Of a stretch of 64,000 bases of DNA, positions 1-10,700 are shown in pieces. The notes beneath the pieces are model-generated. The model saw only the letters and a list, made by a program, of their open reading frames with translations. It was not told the origin of the DNA and did no database searches. Source of the DNA: Tritrichomonas musculus (lineage: Eukaryota > Parabasalia > Tritrichomonadida > Tritrichomonadidae); contig JAPFFF010000001.1 of the NCBI GenBank assembly GCA_039105265.1, positions 10,168,001-10,232,000 on the forward strand. Direction: 5' to 3'. Positions within the stretch are counted from its first letter, which is position 1, and every line of letters starts with the position of its first letter. A program made the translations under genes and the position numbers.

Positions 1-1205
1 AGGACAACCGCAGGACTTAGGACTTTGTCAGGACCATTTTTTTTTTAAGAAAAAAAATGACATATTAAATTTTATTGAAAAAAACTATATATTCAACTTT
101 TCCTTTTAATATGGATTTTTAACAAATCTATAAATATATAAATAAAAAAAGATTGTTCACTTAATATTTTACTGATTTTATAACTTATATAATGAAGTTA
201 TCCGTTATAATGAGAATTAAAAACTTTTGGGCAGAATTAAATGATCAACATATAATTATTTTAATATTTTAATAAAAGCATATTTTAAACAAAAAATATC
301 AAAAATTATATTAACACATTTTTTTAAAACAAAAATATAATAAAAATATCAAATATGTGTCCTTAATTCAAAGATAAAAATGTTTTTTAAATTAACTAAG
401 TTTGTTTAGTCCTTTTGTCCAGGACTTTGCACAAGTCTAATAAATTAGGTTAATATTTTTCTTTTATTTGTCTTAAATTGAGTGTTTATTTTTTCTTATT
501 TTATGGCTAAGAAAATTTAACCTATACGATCATTTATTCGCCTTTCTGGAAAAGAGATTAAAATAAAAATATCTTTATTTATACCGTCAAAATTTTAACA
601 ATATTTTGATATTAAATATATAATTTTAATATAATTACATGTAAAAGATTTGGTTTATATCATCCAATAATTTGGCTCTTTTCACCCTTCTTTAGATTCT
701 ATAATCAATCAAACAAACCTAGTTAAATTTAAAAAGCGGTATTTCCACTCCAAAAAGACATTTTAGAAAAATAAATTTATATTTATTTAGAAACTATTAT
801 ACACATAAAATTTTTATATTTTATAAATTGATTTATCAGATTTTTTTTTTCGGGTTTTTTCTATTGTCGAAACCCTAAAATTTTAACACCAAATTTTCCA
901 AAATATTTGAGACAAACATGACGCCGATAAAATAAACATACAGAAAAATATTTCTGATAAAATATGATTTTTTTACACCAAATTTCAAAGCACCCTATAC
1001 TATTTTTGCATTTATGGAATATCCTTATTTTTATCGGCCTATCGAAATTTTTACATTCTGTGGATTGTTTTAGATAAATTAATATTGAATATTAATTCTA
1101 TAATATTTTTTAAATATTTAATATATATCTATATATAAATACAAAATAATTTTTATGAAAACTATTAAAACTATTAAGTAATTATTATTCTTAGTTAATT
1201 GGCAA
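1..1205. other. AT-rich upstream region, no gene recognised
   Basis: I see no convincing coding sequence here on either strand. The first 35 bases contain several AGGAC words, and a GTCC/GGAC-rich stretch recurs at about 408-430. The word order around 17-36 resembles the end of the TTAA-flanked element at 40087, but no matching inverted end is visible, so I do not call an element. Confidence 0.4.
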
Positions 1206-1307
1206 GACACTTATTTTCTGAGCAGATTCAATGATCCTCACAATGGTTTTTTCAATGTCCTATTGAAAATAAGTGTCCAAATACTTATATCAAGTTTTAT
1301 TTCACTT
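1206..1307 (+). promoter_or_regulatory. HSP70 promoter: 13-bp inverted repeat and initiator
   Basis: A perfect 13-bp inverted repeat (GACACTTATTTTC at 1206-1218, its complement at 1265-1277) lies 40-115 bases before the HSP70 start. TCACTT at 1302-1307 fits the trichomonad initiator TCA(+1)Y(T/A), which places the start site at A1304, 15 bases before the ATG. Short 5' leaders of this kind are typical of trichomonad genes. That the inverted repeat binds a regulator is inference. Confidence 0.6.
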
Positions 1308-1318
1308 TTATAATTATA

Positions 1319-3303
1319 ATGTCCGCAATAGGTATCGATCTTGGTACAACATATTCATGTGTTGGTGTCTTTCGTCATAACAGAGTAGACATCATTGCTA
1401 ATGATATGGGTAACAGAACAACCCCATCTTATGTCGCTTTCACAGATGAAGAACGTCTTGTCGGTGATGCAGCTAAGAACCAAGCAGCTATGAACCCAAC
1501 AAACACAGTTTTTGATGCAAAACGTATGATTGGCCGTAAGTTCTCTGATCCAATTGTTCAAAAAGATATGCAACACTGGCCATTCAAAGTTGTTCGTGGA
1601 GATGCAGACAGGCCACGAATTGAAGTTCAATGGAAAGGTGAAACAAAACAATTCTATCCAGAAGAAATCTCTGCTATGGTTCTTGGTAAAATGAAAGAAG
1701 TTGCAGAAACACAATTAACAGAAAAAGTTACAGACGCTGTCGTTACAGTTCCAGCATACTTCAATGATGGTCAACGTCAAGCTACAAAGGATGCTGGTGT
1801 TATCGCTGGCTTAAACGTTCTTCGTATCATCAACGAACCAACAGCTGCAGCTATTGCTTTCGGCCTTAACGAAAAAGCAGATAACGAACGTCACGTTCTT
1901 ATTTTCGATCTTGGAGGTGGTACATTTGATGTTTCCCTTCTTGATATCGATGGAGGTATGTTTGAAGTTAAAGCAACAGCTGGAGATACTCACCTTGGTG
2001 GTGAAGATTTTGATAGCAGACTTGTTAACTACTTCGCAGATCGTTTCCAGAAGAAATTCAAATGCGATCTCCGTCAATCACCACGTGCTTTAAGAACACT
2101 TCGTACTGCATGCGAACGTGCTAAGAGAACATTATCAACAGCCACAACAGCCTCAATTATCTGCGATTCCCTTTATGAAGGACATGATTTCATGGATAAC
2201 ATTTCACGTGCTATGTTTGAAAACTTAAATGATGAATTATTCCGTTCAACAATGAACCCAGTTGCACAAGTTTTGAAGGATGCAAATATGTCAAAGAGTG
2301 ATGTTACAGATATTGTTCTTGTTGGAGGTTCATCCAGAATTCCACGTGTTCAACAACTACTTCAAGATTTCTTCAATGGCAAACAACCATGCCGTGGTGT
2401 TGATCCAGATGAAGCTGTTGCTTATGGTGCTGCTGTCCAAGCTGCAATTATCAAAGGTGATACATCAGAAGCCGTTAAAGATATCCTTCTTCTTGATGTT
2501 GCTCCACTTTCACTCGGTATCGAAACAGCTGGTGAAATCATGACTGTTTTAATTCCACGTAACACAACAATTCCAGCCAAGAAATCACAAGTTTTCACAA
2601 CATTCAGTGATAACCAACCAGCAGTTACAATCAAGGTTTACGAAGGTGAACGTTCAAGAACTCGTGATAATAACCTTCTTGGTACATTCGACTTAACAGG
2701 AATTCCACCAGCCCCAAGAGGTGTTCCACAAATTGAAGTTACATTCGATGTCAATGCCGATGGTATCATGAACGTTTCTGCTCAAGATAAGTCAACAGGT
2801 AATGTCAAGAAGATCACAATCAAGAATGAAAAGGGACGTCTTTCACAAGCCGATATTGATAGAATGGTTGCTGATGCAGAGAAATTCAAGGCAGCTGATG
2901 AAGAAGTTCGTAAGAAGGTTGAAGCTAAGAATGCTCTTGAAGGCTACTGCTTCGGAGTTCGTAACTCATTATCAAACGAACAATTCGCAAATGCAATTCC
3001 ACAATCAGACAAAGACACAATCAATAAGGAAATCAACGATACACTCGCTTGGATTGATGCTCATCAAGATGCTGAAGTTTCCGAATTCGAAGCTAAGCAA
3101 AAGGAACTCGAAGGCAAATTAATGCCAATCATGCAAAACGCTTACCAACACGCTGCTCCAGGCGGTGGTGCTGGCGGCCCAGGAGGAATGCCAGGTGGAA
3201 TTGATCCAAACATGTTCAACCAAGGTGGTCCAGGAGGTGCTGGCCCAGCTGGTGGATCAGCAGGAGGACACAGTGGACCACGTGTCGAAGAAGTTGACTA
3301 AGC
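1319..3303 (+). CDS. HSP70: Cytosolic heat shock protein 70
   Basis: This is an ATP-dependent chaperone that binds unfolded peptides in the cytosol and nucleus and works with J-domain proteins and exchange factors. The 660 residues match the usual cytosolic HSP70 length. The N-terminal signature IDLGTTYS begins at residue 5, the phosphate loop DLGGGTFD near 197, and the [10 protein letters not shown] segment near 335. The protein ends in a glycine/proline-rich linker followed by EEVD, the cytosolic tail recognised by TPR co-chaperones, so an ER or hydrogenosomal form is excluded. There is no signal peptide. The ATG follows an initiator by 15 bases. Codon use is richer in C-ending codons than in neighbouring genes, as expected for a highly expressed gene. 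I see no truncation or frameshift. Confidence 0.98.
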
Positions 3304-3420
3304 ATTTTTAACTTAAGTTTGTGATTTAATAAAAAAACATTTTTTTAAAAAAAAGACATAAATTAGTTTTTCATTTTTTAATTATTATTGAAGAAGCAAA
3401 AACATATAAAAAAAAAAAAA

Positions 3421-3540
3421 AATGGTATTGTGTGCTTGCGTTGTGTAATGCTAGATTATTGCTTTTAAGCAATTTAGAACTAGCATTAGAAATGGATATA
3501 TTTTTTGTTCTGTGCAAAAACAAACGATACTATTAAACGC
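3421..3540. other. Intergenic nested hairpin of unknown role
   Basis: Between the convergent HSP70 and the small minus-strand gene lies a strong palindrome: an outer 9-bp stem (TAATGCTAG at 3446-3454 with 3480-3488) enclosing an inner stem (ATTGCT at 3458-3463 with AGCAAT at 3468-3473). The surrounding 120 bases are less AT-rich than the flanks. It could be a transcription-end structure or part of a small RNA. I matched it to no known RNA family. Confidence 0.35.
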
Positions 3541-3567
3541 TATATAAGATAATTTAATTAAATATTA

Positions 3568-4125
3568 TTATATATTCCGTAAATTTTGCCTATTTAAAAG
3601 ATCAATTAAATAAATTAAATCACATATGATTAGTTCGTTGGTTTTCTCTGATTTTACTTCGTTTTTCAAAAATTTCTTGAGATTCTTTTGATTTTCAGAA
3701 CTTAAATCATAAATACTTAGATATTCATTTTGAATTTCTCTAAGAAGAAATATCTCTCTCTGTATGCTGTTTGAAATTTTTTGATGTTCTAGCGTAGTTT
3801 TCACCAAAGCATTTCCATATGAACAATATATTTCATTGTATTGTGAGAGAATAATTTGTAACTGGTTTATAAATTCTAAATTTTTTGTATGAAGAACATA
3901 GTCAATAGAATCGTACATACCTTGAATTTCGCCACAACATGACATACAAAGTGATACCGCAATTTGCTTTTTTAATGATTCTTCGGATAATTGTGTAGAT
4001 TCAGGCAAAAACTTTTTTTCAATAGGATCCCATTGCCTTTTATCCATCCTTTCATTTAAATCTGCTAATATTTCTTTAATAATATCAGTCCTTTCATTAA
4101 AAAGTTCAATATCTTCTTCATCCAT
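3568..4125 (-). CDS. Hypothetical 185-residue acidic/coiled protein
   Basis: The family is not recognised. The protein starts with an acidic stretch and is mostly helical in character, with leucine/isoleucine heptad-like spacing over residues 95-180. There is a Cys pair in a CMSCCGE motif near residue 60. I see no signal peptide or membrane segment. A candidate initiator (TCATA on the minus strand, 4145-4149) sits about 20 bases before the ATG, which supports a real gene. It faces HSP70 tail to tail, and the tRNA-Thr lies upstream. Confidence 0.6.
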   Translation of the reverse strand: MDEEDIELFNERTDIIKEILADLNERMDKRQWDPIEKKFLPESTQLSEESLKKQIAVSLCMSCCGEIQGMYDSIDYVLHTKNLEFINQLQIILSQYNEIYCSYGNALVKTTLEHQKISNSIQREIFLLREIQNEYLSIYDLSSENQKNLKKFLKNEVKSEKTNELIICDLIYLIDLLNRQNLRNI

Positions 4126-4461
4126 AAATCATATTATTTTTGAATATGATTCTATATGTATTCATTTTTTTCAAATAAAAAGTCCTTTTTGTATTTATAT
4201 ATTATTAACGATAATTAATTTATTAACCATATTTTTAAATATAATTTTTTAAATGATAATTAAATATTAATTTCAATTATTAAAAAAAAATATTAATTTT
4301 AATTGTTTCATGGAGAAATCAAAAGATTAAGCTTTTTAAAAATTGAAAACATTTTCAAAAAGCCAAAAATTCAAAAAATAATTATAAATGTAAACTATTC
4401 AAACAATTTTTGAAACCTTTAACAAAAAGAACATTATTTGAATTTAATGGATGAAAAAAAT

Positions 4462-4533
4462 GCTTCTGGCGCGGATCGAACGCGCGACCTTCCGCTTACT
4501 AGGCGAACGCTATAGCCACTAAGCTACAGAAGC
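4462..4533 (-). tRNA. tRNA-Thr (anticodon AGT)
   Basis: The minus strand folds as a complete 72-base cloverleaf. The 7-bp acceptor stem (GCTTCTG/CAGAAGC) pairs perfectly, as does a 5-bp T stem (GCGCG/CGCGC) with a TTCGATC loop. The D arm and the 5-bp anticodon stem also form; the anticodon loop is CTAGTAA, giving anticodon AGT (threonine, ACU codons). The A and B box regions are intact, there is no intron and CCA is not encoded. It lies in the AT-rich gap between two divergent genes and stands out by its GC content. Confidence 0.95.
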
Positions 4534-4769
4534 TCTCGTTATAATAAATTTATAATAAAATTAGAATGATAATTTTAATAAATAAACCTTTTTTTATCAA
4601 TCAAATGATGACTAATCAAATTCATTGATATTAATATATTTGTACATAATCTATCAGAATTTATGTAAAACGAGATTTTAAAATCATTTATAACACCTTT
4701 GTCTTTTTAAAATCATATATGACCAAATTTTAATTCAAATTTTTTTCCAACAAAAATTTTAATGTTAAA

Positions 4770-7700
4770 ATGCTGAGTAAATTTGTTCCTCAATCTAAAT
4801 CAAATTACATTTTTGATCCTTTTGGTATATCGGCAAAAGAGGCACTTAAAAATTTTCATCCTCTAACAATTGATATCATTAATAAATCATTTCAATTAAG
4901 TTCTTATTTTGAAGATTTTAAGACCAAAGAAATAAATAATTCAGATATTCCCCCTGATATTTTCCCACCTGAATTATTAGATATTTTATTTGCCAAAATT
5001 CAGCAAAATGATAATAATGATATTAATTCAATACTAGAAAATATAATTTCAATGATTCCAAGTAAATCGATCTCAGATGAATTTCAACAAAAAGATCAAA
5101 TGATCAAAGAAATAATCCTTAAAATCAAATTATTTTATCTGCAATACAACGAACTTATTCAATCGGGGCAATACAATTATTATTGGACTAACGATATAAT
5201 GAAAGAAATTAATTATTTTCCATTTTATCCATTTGTACCTCGAGGCTTGCCACCCATACAATTTCAATTACCTCATGATTTTGAATTGTCAGAAAAAGTT
5301 CAAATTGCGACCAATGGAATTGAAATATTCATGTTAATTGACCATTTTGTTTTTATATTCAAACTCTTAATAGGGACAGAATTGTTAACGAACACTTACA
5401 AGCGAGTTGAACTCGATCCAAACATCAAAGATTACAGTCAAATTGTTTGCTATGGAAAAGACGTTTTAATAGTCAGTCAGAAAAAGACGTTTATAATTGA
5501 GAGAGAGTTAAATGATGAATGGGAATTGAAGTATCAATTTGACACTTTTCCAGATTCAATAGTCTGTTCGGATGGAGTTGTTCTTATCGTCATTTTCAGA
5601 GAATTTGCAAAAGTTCGAAATTCATTAAAAAATGTCACTTTTAAAATTTATTCATTAAATAACGGTTCACTTGTTTTCAAAAAAAATATTCAACTTAATT
5701 CATATAATCATCATTTGCAAAATGCATTCTTATATCCGAAGTTCATCACAACAAACGGATCAACAATAACAATCACGTCTGAATATGATAATGGAAATTC
5801 AATTATATTAGACGATACAACTTTTTCAATCACAAAAGGGCAAATAATGAAAAAAGAACTAGGAAAAAAGATAATTGAAATAAACGGTTTCTTTAATAAT
5901 GGTAAAAATCATTTTCTGTCAATTCTTCAGGATTCAGTTAACTCATCTTTTTGGGTTTTGAATGAGAAAAAAATTGATGAATTAAATAAAATTTTTTGTT
6001 TTGAAAGATATCCTTGTTATCAGCCACATGATCCTTTTATTTCAAATGCAATGTGTCAACTTATAAATAAAGGATGTAATGGCCATTTTGGCTTTCCTAA
6101 TATTAAAGTATTTACAATGAAAAGAAAGCCTCATTTTGACATTTTTTATGGACTTGATTTGGATTATTTTCTGCATTCAAATATAAATCAAGATTTATTT
6201 CTGTTTCTGTTTCCATCTTTATTTTTTAATCCATTCATTTGTCACATGGATGAGAATAACATTCCAGATTTATTAAATCAATTTCGTGAATTAACTGAGA
6301 AGTTTCGAATTGATCTCGGTTCTCTTGAAAATCAAAAAAATGTTCAAGATTCATTGAAATTATTCATTCAATATTTGTTCACTTTTTCAATAGAAAAAAC
6401 TGAGCCAATTCTATCGTTATGGATTCTTCGTCAGTATCAATTTTCATGGTATTCGAAATTACACAACCAAAAGATGCTTGATACATATCAATCAATTTTT
6501 AAATTGAATTCTATTCAAAATGTCACAATTTCTAGTTTGTTTTTGAATATATTTTCAATTAATTCAATTATCTATTCAATGGTTGATATCGATGATATCA
6601 CAGAAATTGAATTTGAATCAGCATACTTCACTTATTTTCCACAATCCATTGCTTATTATTCATTTGACATTAAAGATATTAAAAAAAAGAATCCAATTAT
6701 TTCTAACTATTTTGATGTCTTATTTGATTTGTTGCCTTTGATTAGTTATCGGAAAAGATTGGTTGTCACTTATTTTGATTTTCTTAAGATTTATGGATTT
6801 ATTAATTTACGTTCCTTCTATGATTATTCACTCTTTATTTCAATGGCAATTTCATGTATGCTTGTTTCCAAAAATGATTTGAAGTGGTCATATGACAATA
6901 GCATTGATCGTTCTAAAGTCAAAACAACTGTGATTAAATGTGACAAACTCCTTGGAAATATGACAACTATCTATCGTCATTGGAAACCGTTAGTTAATAG
7001 AAATATTACTGAAAAAGTGAGGTTATTTGATGCTAAATGCTTATTTGTTTTTTACAAATTAATTTCTGGCAATTCAATTAATACAATATTACCTAAAATA
7101 CAAGAGTGTATTAAAACAAATAAAGACTTGCAGTTGTCTCTCGATCTGATGTACTCGTATCGGAATAAATACCGAAAATCAATGCAGGAAAAGAATGAAA
7201 TATGGATTGAACAATTCGATAATTTACTTCAAGTCATGAATTTTTTAGAATGTAAATTCGATGAGAATGACGATAAAAAGGCTCTAATTAATGAATTCAT
7301 GCAGCATGATTATCATATTGCTAATAACTTTTTATATTCTAAAAAGGAAAAAGTGGAAATGATTCAAAGAGGAATGAATCAATTATTGAAAGCTCTTGAA
7401 GATGTTTCAGAAAAAGATTTCCATATAAATCATCCAGACGTTCCTTTTCCAAATGAACTGTTTTCTAATTTATTTGATTCACTGACTCGCTTATCAAAAT
7501 TCAATGCAATTGAAAAAATTGACGATGAAAAAATCATCAATATTTTTGAAAATATTGTTTCAAAAATTTTGAGTATTGACCATTTTCAATGCATTAATAA
7601 ATTCACAGCTTTATATATCATTCAATTCCTCGAAGCTTGTCACAATAATCAATTGAATGATAAAATATTGACTGATTTGTTGAAAGTTTTTGATATTGAA

Positions 7701-10700
7701 GAAGGAATATTTAAGCCTGAAAATGGTATTCCTGATGAATATGTCAATTTCATATATCAAATATTAGTTATCTATTTGATTAATTCTTATGATTGCGACA
7801 AGCTTGAATTCTTAAGACGTGATATCACTGAATTCAATGAATATCAATGGATTCTATTGAATAGTATTATTGAATTCAATGCATTGAAAGATCAGTCAAT
7901 TTTGGCAAACTTAATTGACAAAATCACTGACATTGAAATATTCATCCGGTTAGGACGATATCGTTCAATTGCATTGAATATTTTGAATAAATTGAATAAA
8001 ATTCAAAAAATTGATAAAATTGACAAATTTGTCAAAATTCTCATTGAAAAAGTTGGTGATGAATTTGAATCATTTTCTGAAGTTGATGAAGATTCTTCTT
8101 TAAGTTCTTATTTAATTAATGAAATTAAAAAAAATAGTGACAAATTTGTTTTTAAAGATCAAGTTTTCAAGCTGATTTATTCATCTGATGAATTCACAAA
8201 TGAAAAAGAATTTTGTTGTTCATTGAAGTTCATTTCATTATTCGATGACATTCTTAAAGATCCAAAAATAACAGAGAAAGTTAAAAGTTATTATTCATAT
8301 GCAATCACTCACGAACATTTAACTTCAAGTTATTTGGCAATGAATGCATTCAATAAATATTTGTCCGACCAAAATTTCTGTGATAACTTCGTGATGGAAT
8401 CTGACATTGAATCAATGTTTTTCAAGATGAAAAGCAGCAATGATCAATCATTGATCATCAAAAAAATTCACAAATTTAATTCAATTGAAAAAAATTCAAT
8501 TTTTGGCGAAAAATCTTTATTTGACGTTATTACAATCAAAGATGGCTTTTATTTTGTTTCTCCTGCAATTAAGCAATCATCAATTGGTTCATTAACAATT
8601 TTAAAGAATGAGAAAAGTATTGTGAAAATTTATTTGTGTGAAGAATCACAAAATAATGATTTATTTAGAATTGTCACTCATTTTGACAAATCAAATTTCC
8701 AAGATGAGGCTCAAATTGAACTAAAAATCAATACAATTTTAAAACAAATTAAAATATCAGGTAATAATATGATTATCTTTAATAATTCTTCAAATTCTGT
8801 AAGACTTGTCATTTTTTCAGATAAAAAAGAAATATCTTTTACATCTGATAACATTGACAATATTTTTGAGCATCGTCAATTTGCTGATAGAAAATCATAT
8901 GGTATGTTTAATATTCCAAAGAAAAAATCGTTTTTAAACAAGCAAAAAATTGAAAAAATTTTAAATGATGATGATGATTTCGTATTTTCAAATATTTTAC
9001 AAAATAACTTAAACGAAAAAATATGTTACAGGTTTTTATACGAGAAAAATACAACTTTGCTTTCAATTAATGAAATTACTTCAATTTCAGAGAATTTGAA
9101 AAATGATATTATTCAATCATACAAAAAATATTTAACAGAGTCAACATTTTTCATTACAGCCATTAAGATGGTTTCTTTGTATCCAGAAATCTTAAATTAT
9201 AACTCAAGTTTTATGTTGAAATTATTTATTTTACTTATTTTGAATTATGATAAATTTTCAATTGAATTGTTTAGAAAAGGAACATTCCCTTTTCCTATTG
9301 AAAATATCATATTCAAAAACAATTTTCAATCAAATGATAAATTCGATGAAATAAGCAGATATACTATTCAAAATGTATTAAATAATATTGTTAATGTTCC
9401 TTCATTTAGATCTTTATTTTATTATCATATCAAAAATCTTTATCGAGAAATTTATTCGCATTTTCCAAGAAATTCAAAAGTTATCATGCCAGAAAAGAAA
9501 TATAATAAATTGGGATTTATTTTTATTCCTCAATTTGGAGAAAATTCAAAGAATCAAATTAGATTTCAAAATAATAAAAATACTCCTTATAATTTGCCAT
9601 ATTTATCAACAAATCCAAGTTTTGAATTATCAAATGCACCTAAACAGCTATTGCTATTTCCAATAAATCCTGAAAAACGAAATTGGTTATTTAATTCACC
9701 TTTTGAATTTCTTATTTTATTGAAATATTTTATTTATTTGGGCTCAACTAGGAAAGAAAGAGAATTAGCAAAATCTTGCTTATTTGAAGCATTTTTCATT
9801 GAATCACCAATTCTATCATTTTATTCAATTGAATTTCTAAAATATATATTTCTTAAAATACCATATGAAACTGATGTTTCAGATGAGATACATCACTCTT
9901 ATCAAAGAAATATTCGATTTTATCATGAAAATACAAATTCAGATAATAATTTCTATAAACTGTTTTTAAGCATAGAACTCATAAGCAAAGTTGATCCAAG
10001 AGTCACTAAATTTTATCAATTTTTCCCCGAGTTAATCAGCAATTCAAGTCAGCAAAATTCAAACTCTCAAATGAAAATTAAACTCGATGATTTTTCAATT
10101 TACAATGACGAAATAACAAACGACTTGGCCGAAAATGAATTAAAATTGTTTTATACTTATCAATTATATGATTTAATTAATCTTTTCAAAATCAAAAAAG
10201 ATCCTCTTTTCCCATATTTTTCGTTTTTCAAATACTGGGCTACAATTCAAAAAGAATCTAAGTTAACAGACCAATCATCAATTATGAAATCTTTTATTTT
10301 GGATTCGAATGATTTCAAATCATTATGGATATATGATTACACCAAAGAAGTTTTAGACTCATTCATTGAAACAGATTTCAAATGCAGTAGAGCGCCATTC
10401 ATAGTTATTTCAAGAATTGCAAACAAACTCACTTCTCTTCAAACCAAGTTTCAATATACTTTGCTCTTAACGGTCGTTTTTCTCATTTATCAAATCAACC
10501 ATCTGTTTCAATTATGCAATGTACCATCAGTTGCTCATGTCATTCCTGATTTCATTGATTATTTGACACCATCAAGTTCTATGCAACTGATTCGTGACAA
10601 GATTGTCGTAAACTCAGACGTATCGACTATTCCGCGAATCTATATTGATCGTAAGTCAGTGTATTTGAATCCTAAGAAAAGTGAAAGCATTATCGCGCAA

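Noticed and set aside
1-435. Possible transposon bounded by AGGAC/GTCC-rich ends
   Set aside because: The two ends do not form a convincing inverted repeat, and the left side is cut by the window edge.
3421-3540. Spliceosomal snRNA
   Set aside because: I looked for U2, U4, U5 and U6 hallmarks (such as the U5 loop and the U6 ACAGAGA box) and did not find them.
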